Part shown: positions 12,779-21,370 of the stretch, in pieces
Position numbering within the stretch: position 1 is the first letter of the stretch
Layout: each line of letters starts with the position of its first letter
NCBI GenBank assembly: GCA_029820995.1
Contig: JALGUG010000005.1
Coordinates: 1 to 41,250 of the forward strand
DNA: 41,250 bases
Reading direction: 5' to 3'
Source of the DNA: Candidatus Zipacnadia bacterium
GTDB taxonomy: Bacteria; Armatimonadota; Zipacnadia; JALGUG01
Notes under the pieces: model-generated
What the model saw: the letters and a program-made list of their open reading frames with translations, nothing else
What the model was told of the DNA's origin: nothing
Database searches by the model: none
Made by a program: the position numbers and the translations under genes

Positions 12779-13279
12779 ATGGCGCGCGCCGGGGGGAAAG
12801 AGCGGCCTCGCGCATGGTCCTATGAGCACTGGTGGTGGCGTCTGGGGCCACGGGGTCGGCGCGCAGTTGTGATTGGCGCGGTCTTGGTGTTCCTGGTCGC
12901 TTACGGGCCGCTCTTGGTGCGGCCGCTGGTATCCGCCTATCGTGCGGCCGACAAGGTGCTTCTGCTGGAGCGCGAACGCGACGAGCTGATTGCGGAAGGC
13001 CAGGAGCTGAGTTGGCGGCTGGAGCAAGCGACGAAGCCCGAGGGTCAGCGGCGAGAGGGGAAAGCGCTCGACCTGTTCCCGAAAGGTGAACGGATCCTCG
13101 AACTCGATGACCCGGCGGTGGAGGCTGCGCTCCGCCAAGCAACGACCTCCCAGTCCGGGCTGGCCGGTCGAGCGCAGGCTGTTCGATCTGCCGCAGCGGC
13201 CAAGGCGCACCATGCCGGCGACGTCTTGTCCCGCCTGGTCAGCGACCCCTCTGCAGCGCGCACCACGGACCAGCCGTGA
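12779..13279 (+). CDS. FtsB/DivIC-like septum formation initiator
   Basis: A 166-residue bitopic membrane protein. A basic cytoplasmic N-terminus containing WSYEHWWW precedes one transmembrane helix (about 30-50, AVVIGAVLVFLVAYGPLLV). Next is a heptad-like extracytoplasmic coiled coil (about 57-85) and then LFPKGERILEL, matching the GExxx ending of the FtsB/DivIC fold. The last 65 residues are an Ala/Arg-rich extension beyond the usual length of about 100. By family knowledge it links early and late divisome proteins at the septum. ATG 12779 has a strong SD (GGAGGTGA) starting 14 bases upstream. The 72-base gap after eno shows no strong terminator, so read-through is likely. DivIC and FtsB cannot be told apart here. 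Confidence 0.78.
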   Translation: MARAGGKERPRAWSYEHWWWRLGPRGRRAVVIGAVLVFLVAYGPLLVRPLVSAYRAADKVLLLERERDELIAEGQELSWRLEQATKPEGQRREGKALDLFPKGERILELDDPAVEAALRQATTSQSGLAGRAQAVRSAAAAKAHHAGDVLSRLVSDPSAARTTDQP

Positions 13280-13304
13280 GCCTTACTTGAGTTTCGTGTT
13301 GTGT

Positions 13305-13335
13305 GCGGCGCCGCGCTTGAGCTCGGCGCCGCTTT
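13305..13335 (+). terminator. Likely terminator hairpin after the ftsB/divIC-like gene
   Basis: GCGGCGCCG (13305-13313) pairs perfectly with CGGCGCCGC (13324-13332). The ten-base loop CGCTTGAGCT can add a further GC/GC pair around TTGA. Only three T residues follow. The stem is strong but the U-tract poor, so termination may be partial. It separates the housekeeping block from the histidine-kinase operon. Confidence 0.55.
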
Positions 13336-13454
13336 GTGGTCTCGCGCAGGCTATTGGGGACCGGCGTCGAAGTGGGGTCTAGGCAGGCTGGAGAAGCTTT
13401 CCGAAGGCCGGGGCGAGGGCTTGCTCTCGCACGTGCCTTGTGAGGCACGGGCTG

Positions 13455-16355
13455 ATGTCTACGCTCAGGTTCCTGTTCCCAACACGCAGGCGCCGAGCCC
13501 TTGTCTTAGGGCTCGCAATATGGCTTGGCGTGACCGCGCTGGGTGCTCTGGGCTGGTTGGGGTCCCTGGAATCCAAGCTCATTGATTGGCGGTTTTATCT
13601 GCGCGGCCCTCGCCCGGCGCCTTCGCAGATCGTCTGTGTGGAGATTGACAACGAATCGGTGGCGGAGGTGGGTGATTGGCCCTGGGCCTGGGATCATGCG
13701 ACGCTGGCGCGCCTGGTGAAACGCCTGGACGAAAGCGAAGCCAAGGTGATCGCATTGGACCTGGTAGAATTGGCGCGTTCGTCCGAGCAAGGGGCCGCCG
13801 TCTCCTCGTCCAACGCCGCCGCAGGCGATCCTTTGGCGGAGGCATGCCAAGACCACGGCGGTGTGGTTCTCCCCTTGAACCTGGGAGAGCGCGTCACTGA
13901 TCCGGAAGGGCCAATCTGGGCGTCGCCGACCGGCCCGGAGCCGAGGCTCCGCGCCGCAGCCGCCGGACTGGGCTTCCTCAATATCGTGCCGGACCTCGAC
14001 GGTGTTGCTCGTTCCATTCCTCTGGTGGCCGAATCCGATGGACAGCCCCAGCTATCATTTGCCTGCGAAGCCGCCAGGCTGTGGCTCGGCCTTGCGCGCG
14101 AGCAAATCGTGCGCTTGCCGAACGGGCATCTGCAGTTTGGTGACCGGGAAGTTCGGCTGGACAGCGCAGGCGAGATGCCGGTGAACTTCCTGGGCGGTCA
14201 CAAGCACTTCCACTTCGTGCGGGCCGCCGATGTCTTGAGCGCGGAGCGCTCGATCCGTGACGACGTTGCGGGCAAGATCGTCGTCGTCGGGAAATCAGCG
14301 ACGGGGACGGTGAGCCTGATGCGAACACCGTTCTCGCCCTTGGCTCTGGGTATGGAGCTTCAGGCCACGGCCATTGCCAATCTCCTGATGGGCGATTTCC
14401 TGTTTCGCGTTCCGGCCTGGATCGGTGCGTTCGTGGGTTTGATGGCGGTCCTGCTCTGCGTGTGGGTCATCCCGGCCGTTCGGCCCGTGCCCGGTGCCCT
14501 TGCCGGCCTGGCCGTCGTTGGCGGCTTGCTCTTGCTCAGCCTGAGCCTGTTCTACGCGGACATCCTACTGGGCACCGCGGCCCCGCTTCTCTCCTGTGCG
14601 CTGACCGCGGTGGCTCTGGTGGGCACCTCAGTTGCCGCGTTGGACCGCAATCGAGCCCGGCAGGAATCGCGCGTCAACACGATGATCGGCGTGGGGAACA
14701 TTCTGGGCTCCACGCTCAGCCGCCGCGAGCTGCTCCGCTCGATTATGGAATGGGTGAACGCCGAGCTGGAGGTGGAGGCTAGTTCGCTGCTGTTGCTGGA
14801 CGACGAGCGTGGCGTGCTCACCTTTGAGATCGCGCTGGGCCCCAAAGGCGAGGAGGTCATGGACTTTGAGATTCCGCTGGGGCCGGGCAGCATCGTCGGG
14901 TATGTGGCCCAGAGCGGCGAGTCCGTCATCGTGCCCGATGTGCACCGCGACCCCCGGTGGGCCCAGGAATACAGCGAGGCCATCGGGTTTCAGACCCGCT
15001 CAATCATCTGTGTTCCTCTCAGGGTCAAGGACCGCATCATCGGCGTCGTGGAGGGCATCAACAAGCTCGGCACCGAGCCCTTCGGACCCGCAGACGAGCG
15101 CCTGCTGTCGGCTATTGCCGGTCAGGCCGCGGTGCTGATTGATAACCTCAAACTGTATGAAGAGCTGGAGAGCCGGATCAATTTCGCCAACCAGGAGTTG
15201 GTGGCCGCCAACCGCGAACTGGCGACGGAGAAGTATCGGATCGAGGCCATTGTGAACGCCATGGCCGACGGCCTCATCGGGATTGACGCCAACGGCACGG
15301 TGCTGCGGGTCAATCCGGCGGCGGAGAGACTCCTGGGGATCAAGGAGAGCGAGGCTCTAGGCCGACACGTGCTGGCGGTGGTGCAGGAACACGATCTGGC
15401 CCAGTTGTTTCTCGAGTCGGTGGCGGAGCACGGCGGGTCCATCGCGCGGGAGATCCCGCTGGGCGGCCCGGAGGAGCGAGTGGTGCGCGCTCAAATGGCT
15501 CTGGTGGAAGACGAGGACGGCGTCGCCGGGAAGGTTTGCGTCCTGACCGACATTACGCAGCTCAAAGAGCTGGACCGCATGAAGACGGACCTGGTCTCCT
15601 TCGTGTCGCACGAGCTCAAGAACCCGCTGACTTCCGTGAAGGGCTTCACCTCGCTGCTGCAGGATGACCTGGAGGCCTCCGGTGCCCGCGAGACCGTGCA
15701 GTATGTTCAGCTCATCGCGCGCCAAGTGGAGCGGATGCAGCGCCTGGTAGTTGACTTCCTGAATGTGGCTCGGTTGGAGGCGGGGCGCGAGCTGGAGATG
15801 CAGTGGGAGACCATTCGGGATCTGCCCGAGATCATCAATGAGATCATCGTTTTCGAATCTCGCAGTACCGATCGCCACACCTTCCGGACCGACTTCGAGC
15901 CCGAGCTCCCGCCGCTGCGCGCCGACCGAGACAAGGTGTATCAGATCTTGGTGAACCTGCTCAACAACGCCGTCAAGTACTCGCCCGAGGGCGGCGAGAT
16001 CGTTCTGGGTGCCGCGGTGCATAACGACGAGATCGTGCTGTCGGTGCAGGACCACGGGGTTGGCATCGCGCCTGAGAATATGTCGCACCTGTTCCAGAAG
16101 TACCGGCGTGAGCGAACCGCGCTGACCCAACGGGTCGCGGGCACGGGTCTCGGGCTCTATCTGACGAAGCGCTTGGTGGAGGCGCATGGCGGTCGCATCT
16201 GGGCGGAAAGCGAGGTCGGCAAAGGGTCCACGTTCTCCGTGGCCTTGCCGCTCCGGGGGAATGAAGCAGGAACGTCCGCTGAGCCGGACACGACGGCCGA
16301 GAGCGATGCCGCCTCATCTGCGCCCCCGAACAACCCGAGGGATCAGCAACCGTGA
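13455..16355 (+). CDS. CHASE2-GAF-PAS sensor histidine kinase
   Basis: Membrane sensor kinase of 966 residues. One transmembrane helix (about 14-35) leads into an extracytoplasmic CHASE2 domain (about 37-315, with LIDWRFYLRGPRPAPSQIV at its start). A group of three hydrophobic helices follows (about 315-395). Cytoplasmic parts are a GAF domain (about 415-565), a short coiled linker, a PAS domain (about 595-700), a HisKA dimerisation domain with phospho-acceptor His719 in FVSHELKNPLTSVKGF, and a HATPase domain with NLLNNAVKYSPEGGE, DHGVGI and TGLGLYLTKRLVEAHGG. The ATG at 13455 has GAGG nine bases upstream; a GTG at 13440 is in frame without an SD. No response regulator is encoded nearby, so the partner is unknown. 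The stop codon overlaps the next start as GTGA, implying translational coupling. Confidence 0.93.
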   Translation: MSTLRFLFPTRRRRALVLGLAIWLGVTALGALGWLGSLESKLIDWRFYLRGPRPAPSQIVCVEIDNESVAEVGDWPWAWDHATLARLVKRLDESEAKVIALDLVELARSSEQGAAVSSSNAAAGDPLAEACQDHGGVVLPLNLGERVTDPEGPIWASPTGPEPRLRAAAAGLGFLNIVPDLDGVARSIPLVAESDGQPQLSFACEAARLWLGLAREQIVRLPNGHLQFGDREVRLDSAGEMPVNFLGGHKHFHFVRAADVLSAERSIRDDVAGKIVVVGKSATGTVSLMRTPFSPLALGMELQATAIANLLMGDFLFRVPAWIGAFVGLMAVLLCVWVIPAVRPVPGALAGLAVVGGLLLLSLSLFYADILLGTAAPLLSCALTAVALVGTSVAALDRNRARQESRVNTMIGVGNILGSTLSRRELLRSIMEWVNAELEVEASSLLLLDDERGVLTFEIALGPKGEEVMDFEIPLGPGSIVGYVAQSGESVIVPDVHRDPRWAQEYSEAIGFQTRSIICVPLRVKDRIIGVVEGINKLGTEPFGPADERLLSAIAGQAAVLIDNLKLYEELESRINFANQELVAANRELATEKYRIEAIVNAMADGLIGIDANGTVLRVNPAAERLLGIKESEALGRHVLAVVQEHDLAQLFLESVAEHGGSIAREIPLGGPEERVVRAQMALVEDEDGVAGKVCVLTDITQLKELDRMKTDLVSFVSHELKNPLTSVKGFTSLLQDDLEASGARETVQYVQLIARQVERMQRLVVDFLNVARLEAGRELEMQWETIRDLPEIINEIIVFESRSTDRHTFRTDFEPELPPLRADRDKVYQILVNLLNNAVKYSPEGGEIVLGAAVHNDEIVLSVQDHGVGIAPENMSHLFQKYRRERTALTQRVAGTGLGLYLTKRLVEAHGGRIWAESEVGKGSTFSVALPLRGNEAGTSAEPDTTAESDAASSAPPNNPRDQQP

Positions 16356-16558
16356 GTCGAATCCTCAAGCTATCCGCCGGCGACCGTGTGCGGCTGAAGA
16401 AACAACATCCTTGTGGCAGTTGGGAATGGGAGATATTGCGAGCGGGGAGCGACGTCAAGGTCAAGTGCTGCGGGTGCGGACGCTTGGCCAGCTTTCCGCG
16501 TTCGCGGTTCGAGCGGCAGGTACGTGGGCACTGGGGGCCGGACGGGCGACCCAAGTGA
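16352..16558 (+). CDS. DUF951 family small zinc-ribbon-like protein
   Basis: A 68-residue protein of the DUF951 (YyzM-like) family, function unknown. The signature is complete: GDRVRLKKQHPCGSWEWEIL, then a GSDVKVKC strand, CCGCG, and SFPRSRFERQV. The cysteines in HPCG and CCGCG could bind a metal ion. Its GTG start overlaps the histidine-kinase stop (GTGA, 16352-16355) and its own TGA overlaps the next gene's proposed GTG start, so it is embedded in a coupled operon. It looks like a small basic RNA- or DNA-binding protein, but that is only an impression. Confidence 0.85.
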   Translation: MSRILKLSAGDRVRLKKQHPCGSWEWEILRAGSDVKVKCCGCGRLASFPRSRFERQVRGHWGPDGRPK

Positions 16559-17304
16559 TTCTCGCGGTGCTCGCCGTCGCGGCTGTGAGCCCACCGGTGC
16601 ATGCTCTTGACGGGCACGAAGCGACCGTGCTCGGAGAGCCACAGCGGTCTTTGCGCCGACAGATCGCGGCGGCTGCCGGACCGCTGCAGGCCGCCCAGCG
16701 CACTTTGCAGCCGCTGATTACGCGCGAGCGGAGCCTGGCGGCAAACCTGGACGACGCTCTATCTGCCGCGCGCAGCATCGTCGGTGAGTTTGAGGCAGGT
16801 TCGGAGCCTTCAACGAGCAAGGCGGTGCGCCGCATCCACCGCGCGTTGCTGCAAGTCTCGCGGGCGGAGGTCCTCCTGCTGAACTTGATCGAGCGGGAGG
16901 AACTCCCACCGACTGAACGCCGCATCGCCCTGGGCATGTTGCACGACGGTCAGCGCGCCCTCTCTGACGCGAGCTGGCTGGCGCACAAGCTCCGGCTCAA
17001 GGTCCACTTCCAGGGGCAGTCCAGTGCCGCGGTCCCGGAACTCGTGACAGTCACCTTGCAGAACCGCGGCTCCTTCGACCTGGGGACTACCCGCCTCCTC
17101 GTTTATGGACCGCCCGGCGTGGTCAGCGAGGCCCGGGGCGCCAACTGCTTTGCGACGGTGCCGGCCGGCGGAAGCGTTCAGGCCCGCTTCAGACTGAAGA
17201 CCGCTACCGGTGCGGGCCTGGCCGGAGCTCGTCTAACCGTGCACATCACGTACTTCTCGCGCCGCTCGAAGGCGGTGCTCACTCGGCAATGCGACCTGAA
17301 CTGA
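16555..17304 (+). CDS. Secreted protein with C-terminal Ig-like (CARDB/NEW3-like) domain, function unknown
   Basis: I do not recognise the family. From GTG 16555 it has 249 residues. It opens with a hydrophobic export signal, VLAVAAVSPPVHA, cut probably before LDG. Residues about 30-155 are helical and charged, probably a coiled bundle (LQAAQRTLQPLITRERSLA and similar). Residues about 160-249 look like a beta-sandwich of the CARDB or alpha-galactosidase NEW3 type (VTVTLQNRGSFDLGTTRL, then VPAGGSVQARFRLK). The start is uncertain: GTG 16555 overlaps the preceding stop as GTGA, but the signal lacks a basic n-region. An in-frame GTG at 16474 would supply one at the cost of an 84-base overlap. It sits between regulator-like genes and may be a periplasmic partner of the CHASE2 sensor (inference). 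Confidence 0.65.
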   Translation: MILAVLAVAAVSPPVHALDGHEATVLGEPQRSLRRQIAAAAGPLQAAQRTLQPLITRERSLAANLDDALSAARSIVGEFEAGSEPSTSKAVRRIHRALLQVSRAEVLLLNLIEREELPPTERRIALGMLHDGQRALSDASWLAHKLRLKVHFQGQSSAAVPELVTVTLQNRGSFDLGTTRLLVYGPPGVVSEARGANCFATVPAGGSVQARFRLKTATGAGLAGARLTVHITYFSRRSKAVLTRQCDLN

Positions 17305-17777
17305 CCGCAGCTAGTGGTGGTTCCCCGTGCGGGGACAGGTCGGCCCCTGCGGCGCCCGACTGGGAGGCCTTCTGGTCCCGGATCGAGCGGCTGCCCACCG
17401 AGGTCTGCGACGGATGCACCGATTGCTACCTGCGCTGCGCCGGCGAGCTGCAACTGACGCACCACGAGTTCGCGAGCGTGCGCCGGTTTCTCAGGGAACA
17501 CGGGCTAATGCCTCTGGCCCGCACTCCCTCGCGCGGCCCATTGGACCCGTGCCGCTTTCTGCGTTCCGATCATTTCTGTGCGATCTACCCCGTCAGGCCC
17601 GTGATCTGCCGCCTGTTCGGTCTCGTCGAATGGCTCCCCTGCCCCAAGGGCCACAGCGTTCCGTGCCTGCAGGATGGTCCAGCTTTGATCCAAGCATACG
17701 CCGAGTTCCCGCGGGCTACGTACGCCGAGTGGGAACAACGCCTGGCAACCGAGGAAGGTGCCCATGCCAACTATTGA
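17289..17777 (+). CDS. YkgJ-family cysteine-cluster protein
   Basis: A 162-residue cytoplasmic protein of the YkgJ (UPF0153) family, thought to bind zinc or an iron-sulfur cluster through a CxxCxxC-type motif. Nine cysteines follow the leader: C40, C43, C46, C50 (CDGCTDCYLRC), then C88, C97 (CRFL, FCAIYPVRPVICR), C107, C118 and C126. The segment CAIYPVRPVICRLFG is diagnostic. The ATG at 17289 overlaps the upstream gene by 16 bases, and the next gene overlaps its end by 14. I saw no strong SD, consistent with coupled translation. The biochemical function of the family is not settled. The first 25 residues are poorly conserved in appearance, so the true start could be slightly later. Confidence 0.82.
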   Translation: MRPELTAASGGSPCGDRSAPAAPDWEAFWSRIERLPTEVCDGCTDCYLRCAGELQLTHHEFASVRRFLREHGLMPLARTPSRGPLDPCRFLRSDHFCAIYPVRPVICRLFGLVEWLPCPKGHSVPCLQDGPALIQAYAEFPRATYAEWEQRLATEEGAHANY

Positions 17778-18222
17778 GTCCGCACTGCATATCAACCATG
17801 ACCCCCAGCAGCTCTTCGGGCTGGCGCGCGACCGGGTGGAGCGTCTTCCGGAGTTCTCCGAGGAGATCGAGAGCGTGACCATCCTGGAGCGGGAGGGCCC
17901 CCGGTCAGTGTCGCGGTGGGTCGCCAAGATCAAAGAGTTCAACCGGACGGTGGAGTGGACCGAAGAGGACGAGTGGGATGAGAGCACGCGCGTCTGCACG
18001 TTTCGGCAACGCGAAGGGGATTTCACGAGATATGAGGGCGTGTGGCGCTTTGAGGCCGCGGCGGGCGGCGGAGCAGATGTGTCGATCGTGCTGGACTACG
18101 AGTACAATGTGCCGCTGATCGGCGCGCTGATTCAGGGATTGCTCAAGCGCAAGGTCCAGGAGAACTGTGACGGGACGCTGAAGGCACTGGAGGGTCTCGC
18201 CGAGGCGGAACTGAAGCCTTGA
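17764..18222 (+). CDS. SRPBCC/COQ10-START-like ligand-binding protein
   Basis: A 152-residue single-domain protein of the START/Bet v 1-like superfamily, closest in appearance to COQ10 and polyketide-cyclase-like proteins that bind hydrophobic ligands in a helix-grip pocket. Features seen: an opening beta strand ESALHINHDPQQLFGLARD, the RLPEFSEEIESVTIL segment, central strands TVEWTEEDEWDE, and the long C-terminal helix LIGALIQGLLKRKVQENCD. ATG 17764 has GAGGAA at 17751-17756; a GTG at 17758 is within that SD and is less likely. It overlaps the YkgJ-like gene and precedes the flavoprotein. The ligand is unknown; a quinone or lipid is only a guess from the COQ10 resemblance. Confidence 0.78.
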   Translation: MPTIESALHINHDPQQLFGLARDRVERLPEFSEEIESVTILEREGPRSVSRWVAKIKEFNRTVEWTEEDEWDESTRVCTFRQREGDFTRYEGVWRFEAAAGGGADVSIVLDYEYNVPLIGALIQGLLKRKVQENCDGTLKALEGLAEAELKP

Positions 18223-18290
18223 GGCCGGACGAAGGCAGTGCCGAGCTGGATTCTCAGCGGCCCCACTCGGTCAGTGATAGGCGGGCAACG

Positions 18291-19661
18291 ATGCGAGAGC
18301 GCTATGACGTGGTGGTCATTGGTGCCGGGCCGGCCGGCGTCTTCTGCGCGTTGGAGATCGCCGAAGGCAGCGATCTGTCGGTCGCGATCCTGGAGCGGGG
18401 TCCGGACCTTCCGGCCCGCCAGGAGGCGGTGCGGGCCCGCACGCGGCCCCGGGGCCTCTCGCCGATGATGTGTGGATGGGGCGGCGCCGGGGCCTTCAGC
18501 GACGGCAAGCTCACGTTGTCGCCGCGCATCGGCGGTCACTTGGCCGAGTACGTGGGTGAGGAGGCGGCGGAGCGTTTGCTGGGCGACGTGGACGCCGCTT
18601 TCCTGCGCTTTGGGGCGCCGGACCACGTGTACGGCGCCGACCCGGAGCGCGCTGACGAGGTGGCCCGCCGCGCGGCCCAGGCCGAGTTGCTGCTGATCCA
18701 CACGCGGTTGCGGCATCTGGGGACCGATCGAACCGTCAACGTCTTGAGCGCCATGCGTGACGCACTGGACCCGCGCGTCGAGATTTACACCGACACGGCC
18801 GTGGAGCACTTCGGCCCCCGATCGGACGGCACGTTGGAGGTCGAGTTGGCCGGGGGGACTTCGGTGCGCTGTCGGCATCTGGTGGTCGCTCCGGGGCGCA
18901 GCGGCGCGGAGTGGCTGATCAGCGAGGCGCGCCGGCTCAACCTGACGCGGGAGCGCAATCCCGTGGACCTGGGCGTTCGAGTGGAGATTCCCGCCGCGAT
19001 TCTCGACGACTTGACCAAGGACTTCTACGAGCTGAAGCTACTATATTACGCCAAGACCTTCGACACTCGCGTTCGCACCTTCTGCATGTGCCCGTACGGC
19101 GAGGTTGTGGCCGAAAAGTACGGCAGTGTGACGCTCGTCAACGGTCACAGCTATGCGCGGCGCCGCAGCGAGAACACGAACTTCGCCCTGCTCGTGAGCA
19201 GCACGTTTACCGAGCCCTTTGACGACCCGATCGCGTACGGCGAGAACATTGCTCGTTTGGCCAACTTGCTGGCGGGCGGCGTGCTGGTTCAGCGTCTGAG
19301 CGACCTGCATCGTGGTCGGCGGTCCACACCCGACCGCCTGGCGCAGAGCATTGTCCGCCCCACGCTTCCGTCGGCGACGCCCGGCGACCTGTCCTTCGCG
19401 CTGCCCTATCGCCATCTGGTCTGCATCGTGGAAATGCTGGAAGCGCTCGATCGCTTCGCGGCCGGCATGGGCTCGCGACACGCGTTGCTGTACGGCGTGG
19501 AGGCCAAGTTTTATTCCGCCCGTCCGAAGCTGAATGATTGCTTCGAGACCGAGGTCCCCAACTTGTTCGCCGTCGGCGACGGGGCCGGCGTCACTCGCGG
19601 CTTGACCCAAGCCGCGGCCACGGGCCTCGTGGCCGGGCGGGAGATCCTGCGCCGCAACTAG
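18291..19661 (+). CDS. COG2509-type FAD-dependent oxidoreductase
   Basis: A 456-residue flavoprotein. The N-terminal Rossmann motif VVVIGAGPAGVFCALEIAE (GAGPAG at 11-16) binds the FAD ADP moiety. The segment GWGGAGAFSDGKLTLSPRIGG is typical of the uncharacterised COG2509 dehydrogenases, and the C-terminal LFAVGDGAGVTRGLTQAAATG is the second FAD contact. I chose ATG 18291 because the conserved domain begins immediately; an upstream in-frame TTG at 18219 would add a non-conserved leader. The SD is weak (purine-rich AGGCGGG). It is the last gene of the kinase-headed operon and runs convergent with the DegT gene, 17 bases away. The substrate is unknown. Confidence 0.88.
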   Translation: MRERYDVVVIGAGPAGVFCALEIAEGSDLSVAILERGPDLPARQEAVRARTRPRGLSPMMCGWGGAGAFSDGKLTLSPRIGGHLAEYVGEEAAERLLGDVDAAFLRFGAPDHVYGADPERADEVARRAAQAELLLIHTRLRHLGTDRTVNVLSAMRDALDPRVEIYTDTAVEHFGPRSDGTLEVELAGGTSVRCRHLVVAPGRSGAEWLISEARRLNLTRERNPVDLGVRVEIPAAILDDLTKDFYELKLLYYAKTFDTRVRTFCMCPYGEVVAEKYGSVTLVNGHSYARRRSENTNFALLVSSTFTEPFDDPIAYGENIARLANLLAGGVLVQRLSDLHRGRRSTPDRLAQSIVRPTLPSATPGDLSFALPYRHLVCIVEMLEALDRFAAGMGSRHALLYGVEAKFYSARPKLNDCFETEVPNLFAVGDGAGVTRGLTQAAATGLVAGREILRRN

Positions 19662-19678
19662 GCTGTTCAGCCTCCACG

Positions 19679-20941
19679 CTACTTGAGCTCGTCCACATTG
19701 TCGCGGACCTTTTGGATGGCCTCCAGGATCAGGTCCATGTCGGCCGTGCCGCCCAGGAAGACGGCGTGGCTGATCGAGAGCGCCTGCTCCGCGTGTACCC
19801 GCTCTGCCACCGGACAGGAGACGCTGCTGTAGTCCACCTCACCGCGGTGCAAGGGGCACTTGATCGGGCAACCGGTGCGCCCGAAGTTCATGCTCTGGAA
19901 CAGCGGGTTCTTATAGATCGGGGCCCCGTGGGCGCCCACGCCGATGGGCGCGCCCTCGGCCCTCACGGCTTCGAGAAACTTGTCGCGCGGCAGGCCCTCA
20001 AACGCGTCCTTGCGGTAGTGGAAGTTCCAGTAGTAGAAGCCCCAGCGGGTCACATTCGGGGACCGGTCAATCGGGTCTACGCCCGGGATCTGCTTCAGGC
20101 CTTCCGCCAGATGCCGGGCGTTTCTCTCGCGGGTCTCGGTCTGCTCCTCCAGCCGGGAGAGCTGCGCGAGGGCAATGGCGCCCTGCCATTCGGTCATCCG
20201 CAGGTTCGAGGCGACGCGGTGGAACTCGTAGAAGGGTCGCCCCGAGATTCGCCCGATGTGGTGGAAGGAGTAGGCCTTTTCCGCCAGCTCCTCGTTGTTC
20301 GTCAGCACGATGCCGCCCTCGCCACAGGTCAGCGTCTTGCCCATCTGGAGGCTGAAGCCGCCAAGGTGACCGATAGCGCCGACGCCGGTCCCTTTCCACT
20401 GCGTCCCGTGCGCATGCGCGGCGTCCTCAATGACCATGATGTCGTGTTTCCGCGCGACCTCGGTGATCCGGTCCAGGTCCGCGGGGTAGCCGCCGTTGTG
20501 CACCGGCATGACCGCGCGGGTCTGATCGGTGATCGCGGCCTCGAAGGCGTCGGGGTCCATGTTGTAGGTCTCGGGATCCACGTCCACAAAGATGGGAATC
20601 CCATTGACCAGGGCGGCCGCCGTCGCGGTCGCCACGAAGGTCAAGGCGGGTACGATGACCTCGTCTCCCGCCTCGACTCCCGCGGCTTTCAGCGCACATT
20701 CCAGCGCCTGCGTGCCGTTGGTCACCGCCACGCCGAACTTCGCGTCCTGGAATCGCGCGAAGGCATCCTCGAACTGCCCCACCTTCGAATCCTTGGCCTC
20801 CGGGTACCCGCCCCGCCACCACTTCCCGCTGTGCAGCACCTCACGCAGGGCTTGCTCCTCCCTCTCGTCGTACACCGGCCACGGCTTTCCCAGGCTGCGC
20901 TCGATGACCGGCGTGCCGCCAGTGATTGCCAGCTTACCCAT
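19679..20941 (-). CDS. DegT/DnrJ/EryC1/StrS aminotransferase, StsC-like subgroup
   Basis: PLP-dependent sugar or cyclitol aminotransferase, 420 residues, fold type I. The Schiff-base lysine is K202 in SLQMGKTLTCGEGG, and D173 in IEDAAHAHGT should contact the PLP ring nitrogen. The glutamine in SLQMGK, instead of the common SFHATK, recalls the StsC/BtrR group that aminates scyllo-inosose-type ketocyclitols; this is family knowledge, not proof of substrate. The start ATG 20941 has GGGAGGG (20949-20955 on the plus strand) seven bases upstream; a longer frame to 21013 lacks an SD. It stands alone on the minus strand, divergent from the DUF6485 gene. A -10-like TATTCT close to the SD has no matching -35, so the promoter is unresolved. 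Confidence 0.93.
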   Translation of the reverse strand: MGKLAITGGTPVIERSLGKPWPVYDEREEQALREVLHSGKWWRGGYPEAKDSKVGQFEDAFARFQDAKFGVAVTNGTQALECALKAAGVEAGDEVIVPALTFVATATAAALVNGIPIFVDVDPETYNMDPDAFEAAITDQTRAVMPVHNGGYPADLDRITEVARKHDIMVIEDAAHAHGTQWKGTGVGAIGHLGGFSLQMGKTLTCGEGGIVLTNNEELAEKAYSFHHIGRISGRPFYEFHRVASNLRMTEWQGAIALAQLSRLEEQTETRERNARHLAEGLKQIPGVDPIDRSPNVTRWGFYYWNFHYRKDAFEGLPRDKFLEAVRAEGAPIGVGAHGAPIYKNPLFQSMNFGRTGCPIKCPLHRGEVDYSSVSCPVAERVHAEQALSISHAVFLGGTADMDLILEAIQKVRDNVDELK

Positions 20942-21139
20942 CCATGATCCCTCCCAGGAGAATACTGTCGGCCAGTACTTGCACGGCCCCTCTCTTGTGC
21001 ATCGAGGCATCACATTCCTCCGTTCGGGTCAGAACCGCATGTGGGGCTGGAGGGGCACTACGCAGGATAGGCGGCTTGGGGCAGCGAAGAAGCGGTCAGC
21101 ACCGTAGAGCGCACTTCACCTGGGAAAGGAGGACACGCT

Positions 21140-21334
21140 GTGGATTGTGTTCAGCAGAGCAAGAACCTCGCTCGCTGCAATTGCAGCTACCCGGGCTGCT
21201 CTAAGAAGGGCAATTGCTGCGAGTGTCTGCACTATCACTTGAGCATGCAGGAGCTACCCGCTTGCTGCTTCCCGCCGGAGATCGAAGCGACCTACGATCG
21301 GTCATTCCAGCGCTTCGCTCGGCTCTATGCCTGA
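21140..21334 (+). CDS. DUF6485-like small cysteine-rich protein
   Basis: A 64-residue protein with nine cysteines: C3, C13, C15, C20, C26, C27, C29, C42 and C43. The pattern CNCSYPGCSKKGNCCECL, then YHL, ELPACCFPPE and TYDRSFQRF matches what I recall of the DUF6485 cytosolic proteins. The cysteines probably coordinate zinc or an iron-sulfur cluster. GTG 21140 has a near-perfect SD, AAAGGAGG at 21125-21132, with seven bases of spacing, one of the best in the window, so it is likely well translated. The transaldolase gene starts 36 bases after the stop and shares its orientation, so they are probably co-transcribed. Function unknown. Confidence 0.82.
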   Translation: MDCVQQSKNLARCNCSYPGCSKKGNCCECLHYHLSMQELPACCFPPEIEATYDRSFQRFARLYA

Positions 21335-21370
21335 GGCTTCGCTGAGCGCTCAGCCTGAAAGGAGACTAGT

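Noticed and set aside
16186-16554. Upstream in-frame extension of the secreted protein gene to GTG 16186
   Set aside because: It would overlap the end of the histidine kinase and all of the DUF951 gene; a hydrophobic export signal begins only after 16555. A start at 16474 remains possible and is noted in the feature.
20960-20975. TATTCT on the minus strand as the -10 of the DegT gene
   Set aside because: It lies almost on top of the SD and no -35 box occurs at 16-18 bases.
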